A DNA stretch of 39,617 nt from NCBI GenBank assembly GCA_900542625.1, contig UQOH01000010.1, positions 1 to 39,617 on the forward strand, read 5' to 3'. Below, piece after piece: positions 1-7,441 of this stretch. The position numbers were made by a program, and so were the translations under genes. The DNA comes from an uncultured Fusobacterium sp. (GTDB lineage Bacteria; Fusobacteriota; Fusobacteriia; Fusobacteriales; Fusobacteriaceae). Positions within the stretch are counted from its first letter, which is position 1. Each line of letters starts with the position of its first letter. The notes below the pieces were generated by a model. That model had not been told where the DNA came from. It saw only the letters and a program-made list of their open reading frames with translations, and ran no database searches.

Positions 1-177
1 TTAATCAAAATATTTCATCCGAAATATGGGTTCTTCTATCCAAAAATTAATTTTCATCTTCCACCATAATATTGTACGCTTAATAATTATTACATTGCGC
101 ATCTGACCATGCGTATTTTTGTAATTCTTAAAAATCTCTATATTACATATTATACTAAATTTTTATTTGTTTAAAGA
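1..177 (-). other. Possible small ORF or RNA with its own promoter
   Basis: On the minus strand a TATAAT -10 (149-154) lies 17 bases from a weak -35 (TCTTTA, 172-177). Below it is a small hairpin (CGCAT/ATGCG around a GGTCAG loop, about 98-113). An open frame of 33 codons starts at an ATG at 100-102 and ends in TAA at 1-3, but it has only a poor ribosome binding site. I do not recognise the peptide. It could be a small protein, a remnant of a larger gene or a small RNA. Nothing else gene-like is seen in 1-353. Confidence 0.2.
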
Positions 178-240
178 ATTATTTTTGATAAACTTTCTTA
201 TTTTTTATAAGTCAAAATTCTATACTTTCCTAATAAATAA

Positions 241-271
241 AAAAGACAAGGTTTGGCAGCCCTTGTCTTTT
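241..271 (-). terminator. Rho-independent terminator, possibly bidirectional
   Basis: An 11-bp perfect stem (AAAAGACAAGG / CCTTGTCTTTT) encloses a 9-base loop. On the minus strand it is followed by a T-rich tail (TTTTTTATTTATT), so it probably ends the minus-strand operon whose last gene stops at 354. A weaker T-rich tail on the plus strand would let it act in both directions. Confidence 0.65.
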
Positions 272-326
272 GCTCTTTGTTACTAATAATCTTGTGTTAT
301 CTTAATAATAACATAGATTTTATGTG

Positions 327-347
327 GGAGGTTTTGGCAGAACCTCC
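327..347. terminator. Second hairpin just after the kinase-like gene
   Basis: A 7-bp stem (GGAGGTT / AACCTCC) with loop TTGGCAG lies seven bases beyond the stop codon at 354. The T-rich tail is on the plus-strand side, so for the minus-strand operon it is a 3' hairpin rather than a classical terminator. Its loop resembles that of the 241-271 hairpin. Confidence 0.4.
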
Positions 348-353
348 TGCTTT

Positions 354-875
354 TTATTTAAATATTCTATCTAAAGTTTTATTATAATCATCATCAATTA
401 AAATATAATCAGCTTTATATTTTTTACACTCTCTTAAATTCTTCAAATTATCTTCCAGCAACATCTCTTTTGTACAGAAAGAATCATCAATCCTTTTTTC
501 TGTTACACTGGCATATTTTTTTATTTCTGAAAAATGATTTTCTATATATTTTTCACTCATAATAAGGCAGTAATAATTAATCTCTTTCAAATATCTTTCC
601 TCAAAATATTCCTTCCAGTTAAAAGGAATATAACACCCTTCGATAATAAGATTCTGTCCATTTTCAACAGCAGTTTTTATTATTTCTTTAACAATTCCCC
701 AAAGGTAAGGAACAAGCTCATTATCATCTTCTGGTGTAAGAAGTGTATTTCCGCTTCTTATAAGTCCCATTTTTAAATGGTCTATTGATAAATAGGGATA
801 TTTATATTTCTCTAATAATTTTTGTGCTAAAGTTGTTTTTCCTGTGTGTGAGGAACCTGTTATTAAAATAATCAT
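354..875 (-). CDS. P-loop ATPase / kinase-like protein
   Basis: This 173-residue protein opens with a Walker A loop (GSSHTGKTT, residues 7-15) directly after a beta strand. It is built like small single-domain nucleoside or metabolite kinases (AAA_33/zeta-toxin-like P-loop folds). A hydrophobic strand followed by an acidic residue (LIIEGCYIPF, about residues 75-84) is the likely Walker B equivalent. The substrate cannot be deduced. The start is supported by GAGGTG seven bases upstream, which lies against the stop codon of the preceding MmcQ gene. It is the last gene of the minus-strand cluster that starts at 2804. Confidence 0.75.
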   Translation of the reverse strand: MIILITGSSHTGKTTLAQKLLEKYKYPYLSIDHLKMGLIRSGNTLLTPEDDNELVPYLWGIVKEIIKTAVENGQNLIIEGCYIPFNWKEYFEERYLKEINYYCLIMSEKYIENHFSEIKKYASVTEKRIDDSFCTKEMLLEDNLKNLRECKKYKADYILIDDDYNKTLDRIFK

Positions 876-887
876 AGAATCACCTCA

Positions 888-1265
888 TTATTTTTTAGAT
901 TTACTTTTTGTAATATTAAAGCTTAAATCTAAAAGTTTAAAAATCTCTTCGTCTGATACACTTCCGTCAAGAATAATAGTTATCCAGTTTTTCTTATTCA
1001 TATGATATCCCGGAAAATATGATTTATTGTCCACTAAAAAATCAACCAAAGCCGGTTCAAGTTTTATATTTAAAATATCAATTTTATCTTCCTTAACTAA
1101 ACCTAGTTTATCCTTTGAAATATTTAAAATTGCTGCATACCATTTTTTATTATCCTTATGCCTCAAAATTCCATAGGAAGGAAATTTATCCCATAAATAT
1201 TCAGGAAAAGTTCCATATTTCTTCTCTGCATATTGTAAAATTCTGTCTCTATGAGGTTTTTCCAT
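888..1265 (-). CDS. MmcQ/YjbR family protein (DUF419)
   Basis: The 125-residue protein fits the MmcQ/YjbR fold in length. It has the family signatures: an N-terminal helix with YGTFPEYLWDKFPSYGILRH, a central strand NKKWYAAIL and a C-terminal PGYHMNKKNWITIIL segment followed by a helix. Members have a CyaY-like fold and are often called DNA-binding, but their biochemical role is unclear. The start is supported by AAGGAG about 10 bases upstream. It sits between a broken GNAT gene and the P-loop kinase-like gene in one co-directional run, and the cluster gives no clear pathway. Confidence 0.85.
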   Translation of the reverse strand: MEKPHRDRILQYAEKKYGTFPEYLWDKFPSYGILRHKDNKKWYAAILNISKDKLGLVKEDKIDILNIKLEPALVDFLVDNKSYFPGYHMNKKNWITIILDGSVSDEEIFKLLDLSFNITKSKSKK

Positions 1266-1282
1266 ATAACTTCAGCTCCTTT

Positions 1283-1797
1283 TTAAATACTGCTGTAAAC
1301 TTCATAAGCAGTATATTCATAGTCAAGTTCATATCCAAGTTTTTCTGCCAAAGCAAGAGATTCTCTGTTGTGAGCATCCCAGCTGGGATAAAGTCCTCTT
1401 TTTATACTTTCTAAAATAAGAGCTGCTCCGCATATATATGCAAGCCCGTTTCTTCTGTAGTCCTCTCTTGTATCAATCTCTATCTCAATTCCTTATCAAA
1501 ACCTTTTTCATTTTTCAAAGCATATCTTACAATCTTTACTGCTCTTTCTTTATAACTATTCTCTATTAAAATTTCCCAGTATTTATTTTCAGGAACAATA
1601 ATTCTATACTCTTTTTTGTCAAATTTAGAAAGAAGGAGCTGATTAGGTATCCCTGCAGGAAAATAAAAATCTCCCAAAACAGCTAAAACAGATTTTGGGT
1701 CACAAGAGTTATCAACATAAATTTTTCCCATAATATTCTGCACACATGAAAGAACAAAAGTTTTTTTCATCTGTTCAGCAAAAATTTTTCTTATCAT
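1283..1797 (-). pseudogene. Broken GNAT acetyltransferase (internal deletion and frameshift)
   Basis: The 5' part (ATG at 1795-1797, good GAGGAG site) reads 105 codons, including FYFPAGIPNQLLL, and stops at 1480-1482. In another frame, from about 1492 to the TAA at 1283-1285, the sequence encodes GIEIEIDTREDYRRNGLAYI, then SWDAHNRESLALAEKLGY. That is the acetyl-CoA-binding C-terminal half of the GNAT_acetyltran (PF12746) family. The two parts together give about 170 codons, well short of the roughly 250 I recall for intact members. The middle of the gene has therefore been lost and the frame changed at about 1487-1495. The truncated 105-residue product is unlikely to be an active enzyme. Confidence 0.75.
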
Positions 1798-1835
1798 AAA
1801 ACAGACTCCTCAAAAAATATTATTGTTCATATACA

Positions 1836-2321
1836 TTATTTTAAATCTAATCTCATAAAGACTGCATCATCATCTGGGCTTTCATTATAACGGGGAATAT
1901 CATAAAATCCAAACTGTTTATAGCAGTGAACTGCACTTTTTAAAAAAGGCAGACTGTCAAGATACATATATTTATATCCTATCTCTTTTGCATCAGAAAT
2001 TATTTTTTCTATAAGCATATTTCCAAGATGTTTTCCTCTGTATTCAGGTTTTACAAATAATCTTTTCATTTCACATTTTTCATCATCAAGTTTTCTTAGA
2101 GCAATACATCCTGCTGGTTTTTCATCACAAAAAACAATATACAGTCTTCCGTAAGGGTGTCCATATTTTTTTCTAAGATCTTTTATTTCTTCTTCATAGT
2201 TTTGAATTTTTAAATATTCTGCAAAATTTTCCTGTTTTGAAAAAAGCATTGTTGTATATTCTGTAAAAAGATTTAAAATCTCTTCTCTATAATCATATCC
2301 CTCTCTGATTTCAATTTCCAT
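1836..2321 (-). CDS. GNAT family N-acetyltransferase
   Basis: The 161-residue protein is a typical single-domain GNAT enzyme. It has a central CEMKRLFVKPEYRGKHLG segment, which is the acetyl-CoA pyrophosphate-binding R/Q-x-x-G-x-G/A-type loop, and a C-terminal SAVHCYKQFGFYDIPRY motif usual in this superfamily. The substrate is unknown. I chose the ATG at 2319-2321 because it follows AGGAGG at ideal spacing and begins the conserved fold. An upstream in-frame ATG at 2387 would add 22 unconserved residues. The ribosome binding site lies in the 3' arm of a perfect 14-bp inverted repeat (2329-2375), which suggests control of translation. Confidence 0.85.
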   Translation of the reverse strand: MEIEIREGYDYREEILNLFTEYTTMLFSKQENFAEYLKIQNYEEEIKDLRKKYGHPYGRLYIVFCDEKPAGCIALRKLDDEKCEMKRLFVKPEYRGKHLGNMLIEKIISDAKEIGYKYMYLDSLPFLKSAVHCYKQFGFYDIPRYNESPDDDAVFMRLDLK

Positions 2322-2328
2322 ATTTATT

Positions 2329-2375
2329 TCCTCCTGTGATAATACAGCATTTATTTTCATTTTATCACAGGAGGA
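2329..2375 (-). promoter_or_regulatory. Inverted repeat that would sequester the GNAT ribosome binding site
   Basis: TCCTCCTGTGATAA (2329-2342) and TTATCACAGGAGGA (2362-2375) are perfect 14-bp inverted copies around a 19-base loop. In the minus-strand transcript the AGGAGG that serves the ATG at 2321 is in the 3' arm, where it would be fully paired. There is no T-tract, so it is unlikely to be a terminator. Confidence 0.6.
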
Positions 2376-2402
2376 TGAAAACTTCATCTTAAATAAATTT
2401 TT

Positions 2403-2804
2403 TTAAAGAGAATATTCTTTTGGAGGATTTCCAGAGAAATCAGCAATAACAGCTTTTGCCTCGTCTATATAAAATACTTCAAAAATAGGATTATCAGGAG
2501 TCTGATAAATATTTTTTACAAGAACAATGTTCATGCATGCCTCTTTAACTTCCATATCATTTTCAAAAACAGCTTTCCCATTTACTCTTATCCATGCAAA
2601 AGCTGGACTTGATGTTGTTACTTCTATATATGGATTTTTCTGCATCTCTTTATAAACATCTTTTTGATTATTTGTACAAAACCATAGTTTTCCATTTTTC
2701 TCTAAAGCAAACATAAATGGACGGCATTTTGCCTTTCCGTCACAGCCTACAGTTGCAAGATACTGCACAGGATTTTCACTTAAAAATTTTACAACTTCAT
2801 TCAT
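2403..2804 (-). CDS. Pyridoxamine 5'-phosphate oxidase-fold flavoprotein
   Basis: The 133-residue protein has the split-barrel FMN-binding fold of the PPOX/general stress protein 26 group. Its signatures are YLATVGCDGKAKCRPFMF (strand, turn, RPF) near the N-terminus, then KLWFCTNNQKDVYKEM and PYIEVTT. Such small family members bind FMN or haem and act in reductive or detoxifying reactions, so the exact role is open. The start at 2802-2804 follows GGAGGT at good spacing; ten upstream codons (ATG at 2834) are unlikely to be translated. It is transcribed away from an HxlR regulator, with overlapping promoters, and is the first gene of the accessory operon. Confidence 0.85.
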   Translation of the reverse strand: MNEVVKFLSENPVQYLATVGCDGKAKCRPFMFALEKNGKLWFCTNNQKDVYKEMQKNPYIEVTTSSPAFAWIRVNGKAVFENDMEVKEACMNIVLVKNIYQTPDNPIFEVFYIDEAKAVIADFSGNPPKEYSL

Positions 2805-2826
2805 TTTAATACCTCCAAAATATTTA

Positions 2827-2855
2827 TTGCACAAGTTTACTTGTGAGGATATAAT
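2827..2855 (+). promoter_or_regulatory. Promoter of the HxlR gene
   Basis: TTGCAC (2827-2832) and a perfect TATAAT (2850-2855) are separated by 17 bases and point towards the regulator gene at 2943. The spacer contains the ACAAGTTTACTTGT palindrome. Confidence 0.65.
2831..2844. promoter_or_regulatory. Putative HxlR operator
   Basis: ACAAGT-TT-ACTTGT is a perfect 6+6 bp inverted repeat. It lies in the spacer of the hxlR promoter and right at the predicted start site of the divergent minus-strand promoter, so a bound dimer could silence both. HxlR proteins typically bind such short palindromes. A weaker repeat (GCACTATTTTGTGC, 2885-2898) may be a second site. Confidence 0.5.
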
Positions 2856-2879
2856 ATATCTGTAAGGAAAAAAAGTAAA
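2851..2879 (-). promoter_or_regulatory. Promoter of the PPOX-GNAT-MmcQ-kinase cluster
   Basis: On the minus strand TTTACT (2874-2879) and TATTAT (2851-2856) are spaced by 17 bases and direct transcription to the gene starting at 2804. The -10 overlaps the -10 of the opposing hxlR promoter. Confidence 0.5.
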
Positions 2880-2942
2880 GTAGGCACTATTTTGTGCTGT
2901 AGATACCTTAAAGATACTATTGTGTAAAAATGGGGGATTAAT

Positions 2943-3266
2943 ATGATAAAAGATTTACCTGCATGTCCTGTTGAAATTACTCTTATGATGATAAGCGACA
3001 AATGGAAAATTTTAATTTTAAGAGATTTAATGGATGGGACAAAACGTTTTGGAGAATTGAAAAAATCCATAGGAAATATTACCCAAAAAGTTTTAACATC
3101 CAATCTTCGTTCTATGGAAGAAAGCGGACTTCTTACAAGAACAGTTTACGCTGAAGTTCCTCCAAGAGTAGAGTATACTCTTACTGAAACAGGATACAGC
3201 TTAAAATCTGTTATTGATTCTATGATTGAATGGGGAAACAGTTACAAAGAAAAAACAAAAAAATAA
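2943..3266 (+). CDS. HxlR family winged-helix transcriptional regulator
   Basis: The 107-residue protein has the complete HxlR fold. It carries CPVEITLMMISDKWKILILR near the N-terminus (the invariant Cys followed by the GxKW-like helix), then RFGELKKSIGNITQKVLTSNLRSMEESGLL (recognition helix) and VPPRVEYTLTETG (wing). The single conserved cysteine at residue 8 is the redox or electrophile sensor in YodB/HypR-type members. GGGGG precedes the ATG. The divergent PPOX gene and the shared palindrome suggest that it represses itself and that operon; this is inferred from layout. Confidence 0.9.
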   Translation: MIKDLPACPVEITLMMISDKWKILILRDLMDGTKRFGELKKSIGNITQKVLTSNLRSMEESGLLTRTVYAEVPPRVEYTLTETGYSLKSVIDSMIEWGNSYKEKTKK

Positions 3267-3314
3267 AAAATTATTATTGATAGTAAACACTATATAAAAA
3301 ATATAGGAGGAATT

Positions 3315-6311
3315 ATGTTTAAAAAGGGCATCTTTTCAAAAGATGATTTATATCGTGGTTCGCTCCCTTTCTTTCTCTCTGATGAAAAAAACGGAGTGAT
3401 TTTTCTTGCTTCTTCCAATAAAAATATTGAAGACTATTATTATACCCTTAAAGATATTTACCAAGGTGATGTTTTAAAAATAGATGATTTTGAAAATGAA
3501 AATGATGAATACAAAAAAAATTATGCTCTCATAGACTGCCTTAAAAACAGCAGAGAATATATAATTCTTATCTCTCTTCAAGGGATAATGAAAAAATATG
3601 TAAAAGAGGGAGAACTTCTTTCTTTTGAAAAAGGGCAGAGTGTAAGCAGAAAAGAGTTAGAAGAAAAACTTATCAAAAGCGGTTATACGAAAAACTATCT
3701 TGTTGAAAAAGAGATGGAGTATTCTTTCAGAGGAGATATTCTTGATATTTTTCCATTAAGCAGTGAACTTCCATACAGAATAGAATTTTTTGATGATGAA
3801 ATAGAAAGAATTACTGAATTTGATTTTTATACACAAAAAAGTATAGAAGAAAAAGATTTTGTTCATATGTATATAGACAAAAATAATAATAAGAGATTTT
3901 CTTTTCCTGAAATATTAAAAGAATTTGACAACTCTTCCAATAAATGTTATATTGAAAATCTTGAAATTCTAAAATATAAGCTTGAAGAGTTTATTTTAAA
4001 AAACAGGGATATGGAAGAGGAATACAGAAATATTTTTAATGAAATCTCTTCACAGTTCACTCCTGTTGAAACTAAAAGATTTGATTTTGATAATGTAAAA
4101 AAATATGAAGATTTGGAAGTTATAAAAAAAGAGAGCAGAAATCAGAAAATTCTTATTCTTTCTGAAGAAAAAAAGAGATATGATGAGATATTTGCCGGCT
4201 GCAAAAATATAGAGATAAAAAAATATCCTCACTATGAAGGGTTTTATGTTGACGATACTTTGGTTCTTACTGACAGAGAGATAAAAGGAATCAGAGTAAA
4301 AAAAGAAAACAGAATAAAAGGCGGAATAAGATATGAAAACATTACCCAGATAAGAGAAGGGGACTATATTATCCATGAAAATTTTGGTGTTGGAAAATAT
4401 CTTGGTATTGAAATTATAGACGGCGGCGATTATCTGATGATTCAGTATGCAGGAGAGGACAAACTTTATGTTCCCACTGAAAATCTGAACAGAATAGAAA
4501 AATATATCTGTGATCCGGGAAATATTCCTGAAATATATAATCTTGGGCGTCGTGGTTTTAAAAAGAAAAGAGAAAAACTTGAAAACGAAATGAGAGAATT
4601 TGCTCAGGAAATTATCTCTATTCAGGCAAAACGTAAAACGGCTGTGGGATTTGCTTTTTCAAAAGATACTGTGTGGCAAGAAGAGTTTGAAGAAGGATTT
4701 CCATATACAGAAACAAAAGATCAGCTTGAGGCAATCAGAATGGTTAAACAGGATATGGAATCTGACAGAGTTATGGACAGAATTATCTGCGGCGATGTTG
4801 GATTTGGAAAAACAGAGATAGCTATGAGAGCTGCATTTAAAGCTGTAAATGACCATAAACAAGTGCTTATAATTACACCTACAACTGTTCTGGCAGATCA
4901 GCACTATGAAAGATTTAAAGAGAGATTTCAGCACTACCCTATAAATATCTCTCTTATGAGCAGAATAACAACAGGAAAAGAGCAGCAGGAAATTTTGAAA
5001 AAAATGCTTTTGGGCGGTGTGGATATTGTTATCGGTACTCACAGACTTCTTTCAGATGATATTCAAATGTCAAATCTCGGGCTTATTGTTGTTGATGAAG
5101 AGCAGAAGTTTGGAGTAAAAGCAAAAGAAAAGTTAAAGAAAATGAAAGACAATGTTGATCTTCTAACTCTTACTGCAACACCTATTCCAAGAACTCTTAA
5201 TCTGGCTCTTCTTGGAATAAGAGATATATCTGTTATAAAAACAGCTCCTCCTAACAGACTTCCAATAGAAAATATGCTTATTGATAATAATAAAAATATA
5301 ATCAGAGATGTTATTATGAAAGAGCTGGGAAGAGAAGGACAGGTTTTCTATATTTACAACTCTATTTATGGAATGGAGTATAAAGTAAAAGAACTTACAA
5401 AAATTCTTCCTCCATACATAAAAATAGGATATGCTCATGGAAGAATGCCTGCAAAACAGATTAAAGAGGTTCTTCATCAATTTGAAAACGGAGATATTGA
5501 CGTTCTTGTTACTACAACTATTGTAGAAAATGGAATTGATATTGAAAACGCCAACACAATAATTATTGAGGGAATTGAAAAGCTGGGGCTTTCACAAATT
5601 TATCAGCTTAGAGGACGTGTCGGAAGAGGAAAGAAAAAAGCATACTGCTATTTGGTTACTGACAGCGAGAGAAAATACAACAAAAAAACAACTATGAGAA
5701 AAGAGAGCATTGAAAAAATAGAAGGGCTTGGAGGAGGATTTAATCTTTCTCTTGAAGATATGAATATCCGTGGTGCAGGAGAAATTCTCGGAGATAAGCA
5801 GCACGGTGCATTGGAAACTTTCGGATATAATCTCTACATGAAACTTTTACAGGAAGAAGTGGAAAAACAAAAAGGACAATATAAAGCTAAAAGCAGTGTT
5901 AAAATTGAACTTAATGAAACTGCATATATTCCCAAAAATTATATTGAAGAATATGAAAAAATTAATATTTATAAAAGAGCTGTTGAGATGACAGACTTTC
6001 AGGAAATTCAAAATCTTTTATCTGAAATTGAGGACAGATTCGGAAAAGCACCTGATGAAGTAAAAAATCTTTTCAGATTTTTAGAAATAAAAGCTCTTGC
6101 TTTAAAATACGGAGTATCACAAATAAAAAAAGAAAACAACAGTTCATATGTTATGACATTTAACAAAGAAATAATCATTCCTGAAAAAATAATAAGCATG
6201 ATTACCAAAGGAAAATGTAGTTTAAAAGGAAAAGATACTATTAAGTATTCAAAAGATATTATGGAATTTTTTAAAGAATACGAGGAGGAAGAAATTGAAG
6301 GAATTTTATAG
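3315..6311 (+). CDS. mfd: Transcription-repair coupling factor Mfd
   Basis: Mfd is the translocase that removes RNA polymerase stalled at DNA lesions and recruits UvrA. The 998-residue protein starts at an ATG with AGGAGG upstream. The N-terminal UvrB-like module holds FRGDILDIFPLSSELPYRIE (about residues 138-157). The RNA polymerase interaction domain (GDYIIHENFGVGKYLGIE) begins near residue 346. The SF2 translocase has Walker A GDVGFGKTE (about 493) and the DEEQ box (about 593), followed by TTTIVENGIDI and QLRGRVGRG. The C-terminal TRCF domain is present. It is some 150 residues shorter than the E. coli protein, mostly in the N-terminal part. The stop overlaps the start of mazG. Confidence 0.97.
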   Translation: MFKKGIFSKDDLYRGSLPFFLSDEKNGVIFLASSNKNIEDYYYTLKDIYQGDVLKIDDFENENDEYKKNYALIDCLKNSREYIILISLQGIMKKYVKEGELLSFEKGQSVSRKELEEKLIKSGYTKNYLVEKEMEYSFRGDILDIFPLSSELPYRIEFFDDEIERITEFDFYTQKSIEEKDFVHMYIDKNNNKRFSFPEILKEFDNSSNKCYIENLEILKYKLEEFILKNRDMEEEYRNIFNEISSQFTPVETKRFDFDNVKKYEDLEVIKKESRNQKILILSEEKKRYDEIFAGCKNIEIKKYPHYEGFYVDDTLVLTDREIKGIRVKKENRIKGGIRYENITQIREGDYIIHENFGVGKYLGIEIIDGGDYLMIQYAGEDKLYVPTENLNRIEKYICDPGNIPEIYNLGRRGFKKKREKLENEMREFAQEIISIQAKRKTAVGFAFSKDTVWQEEFEEGFPYTETKDQLEAIRMVKQDMESDRVMDRIICGDVGFGKTEIAMRAAFKAVNDHKQVLIITPTTVLADQHYERFKERFQHYPINISLMSRITTGKEQQEILKKMLLGGVDIVIGTHRLLSDDIQMSNLGLIVVDEEQKFGVKAKEKLKKMKDNVDLLTLTATPIPRTLNLALLGIRDISVIKTAPPNRLPIENMLIDNNKNIIRDVIMKELGREGQVFYIYNSIYGMEYKVKELTKILPPYIKIGYAHGRMPAKQIKEVLHQFENGDIDVLVTTTIVENGIDIENANTIIIEGIEKLGLSQIYQLRGRVGRGKKKAYCYLVTDSERKYNKKTTMRKESIEKIEGLGGGFNLSLEDMNIRGAGEILGDKQHGALETFGYNLYMKLLQEEVEKQKGQYKAKSSVKIELNETAYIPKNYIEEYEKINIYKRAVEMTDFQEIQNLLSEIEDRFGKAPDEVKNLFRFLEIKALALKYGVSQIKKENNSSYVMTFNKEIIIPEKIISMITKGKCSLKGKDTIKYSKDIMEFFKEYEEEEIEGIL

Positions 6312-7056
6312 ATTAGTTGAAATTATGGATGTACTTCGTGGTGAAAACGGCTGTCCTTGGGATAAAAAACAGACACTTGAAACTCTTAAGCCTGCTTTCT
6401 TGGAAGAGGTCTACGAAACTATAGAAGCTATGGACGTTGGAGGAGAAGAACTTAAGGGAGAACTCGGAGATGTTCTTCTGCATGTTGTTTTTCAGGCAAA
6501 AATAGCTAAAGAAAAGGGAGAATTTGATATAGAAGATGTGGCACATGAAATATGTGAAAAACTTATCAGACGTCATCCCCATATTTTCGGAGATGTTCAT
6601 GTGGAAACAAGTGAAGAAGTAAAAGACAACTGGGAAAAAATTAAAAAAGAAGAAAAACTTCACAAAAACAGAAAATCTGTTCTTGACGGTATTCCAAAAA
6701 TTCTTCCGCCGCTACTTAAAGCAGAAAAGATGCAGAGAAAAGTGGCTGCTTATGGTTTTGACTGGGAGAATCCTCAAGATGTTTTCAATAAAATTCAGGA
6801 AGAACTTAAAGAGGTACAGGAGGCTGCTGCTGAAAAAAATCAACAGCATATTGAAGAGGAGATTGGAGATCTTCTTTTTGCAATTACAAACTATGCCCGT
6901 CATATGGGAGTAGATTCTTCTGAAGCTTTAAGAAAATGTACTGAAAAATTTGACAGAAGATTCAGATATATTGAAGGAAAATGCGATATAGAAAAAGCAA
7001 GTTTGAGCGAAATGGACTTTTTCTGGGAAGAAGCGAAAAAATCTGAAAAAAAATAA
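6295..7056 (+). CDS. mazG: Nucleoside triphosphate pyrophosphohydrolase MazG
   Basis: MazG hydrolyses (d)NTPs to NMP and PPi, cleaning the nucleotide pool and lowering ppGpp in some bacteria. The 253-residue protein has both MazG domains. The first carries ENGCPWDKKQTLETLKP, EEVYE and ELGDVLLHVVFQAKIA; the second carries EELKEVQEAA and EEEIGDLLFAITNYAR. The ExxE...ExxD metal-binding sets are intact. The start is a TTG at 6295, preceded by GAGGAGG and supported by homology of the first ten residues. It overlaps the end of mfd by 17 bases, so the two are translationally coupled. Confidence 0.95.
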   Translation: MKEFYRLVEIMDVLRGENGCPWDKKQTLETLKPAFLEEVYETIEAMDVGGEELKGELGDVLLHVVFQAKIAKEKGEFDIEDVAHEICEKLIRRHPHIFGDVHVETSEEVKDNWEKIKKEEKLHKNRKSVLDGIPKILPPLLKAEKMQRKVAAYGFDWENPQDVFNKIQEELKEVQEAAAEKNQQHIEEEIGDLLFAITNYARHMGVDSSEALRKCTEKFDRRFRYIEGKCDIEKASLSEMDFFWEEAKKSEKK

Positions 7057-7095
7057 AGCAAAAAAAATAAAATGTAATTAAAAACAAAAAAATAA

Positions 7096-7127
7096 TTGAC
7101 TTATGCTGAAAATAAGGTATATATAAT
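7096..7127 (+). promoter_or_regulatory. Promoter upstream of the S4-domain gene
   Basis: TTGACT (7096-7101) is followed by TATATATAAT (7118-7127), giving usable -10 spacings of 16-18 bases. It would start transcription just before the Shine-Dalgarno of the gene at 7147 and serve the rqcP-ispE pair. Confidence 0.5.
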
Positions 7128-7146
7128 AGAAAGGGGCATTACATTA

Positions 7147-7440
7147 ATGAGATTAGATAAATTTTTAAAAGTGAGCAGAATCATAAAAAGAAGATCTATT
7201 GCTAAAATTGTTGTTGACGGCGGTAAAGCAAAAATAAACGGAAGAACTGCCAAAGCGGGAACAACACTTAAAATCGGTGATATTTTAGAACTTGAATATT
7301 ATGATAAATATTTTAAGTTTGAAATTTTAGAAGTTCCCGAGGGAAATGTTCCTAAAGATAAAAGCAATGATCTCATAAAAGTTCTTGACAGCTGTGGTAT
7401 TACAGTTGATTTAAGTTCTGAAAAGGAGATTTTGGAATAA
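7147..7440 (+). CDS. rqcP: S4-domain RNA-binding protein, RqcP/YabO-like
   Basis: The 97-residue protein opens with MRLDKFLKVSRIIKRRSIAK and continues with an S4 fold (VVDGGKAKINGRTAKAGTTLKIGD). This is the YabO/RqcP pattern; it binds stalled 50S-peptidyl-tRNA complexes in ribosome-associated quality control. The C-terminal 30 residues are a variable extension. The start at 7147 is chosen because the S4 domain begins there and AAGGGG lies upstream. An upstream in-frame TTG at 7096 is the -35 element. Hsp15 (HslR) is the closest alternative name. It ends two bases before ispE. Confidence 0.85.
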   Translation: MRLDKFLKVSRIIKRRSIAKIVVDGGKAKINGRTAKAGTTLKIGDILELEYYDKYFKFEILEVPEGNVPKDKSNDLIKVLDSCGITVDLSSEKEILE

Positions 7441-7441
7441 T

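Noticed and set aside
2837..3103. 88-codon minus-strand frame overlapping the HxlR gene
   Set aside because: It runs antisense through a clearly conserved regulator and its promoter region, with no recognisable domain.
7096..7146. Upstream start for the S4-domain gene
   Set aside because: The TTG at 7096 is part of a -35 element, and the conserved domain begins exactly at the ATG at 7147.
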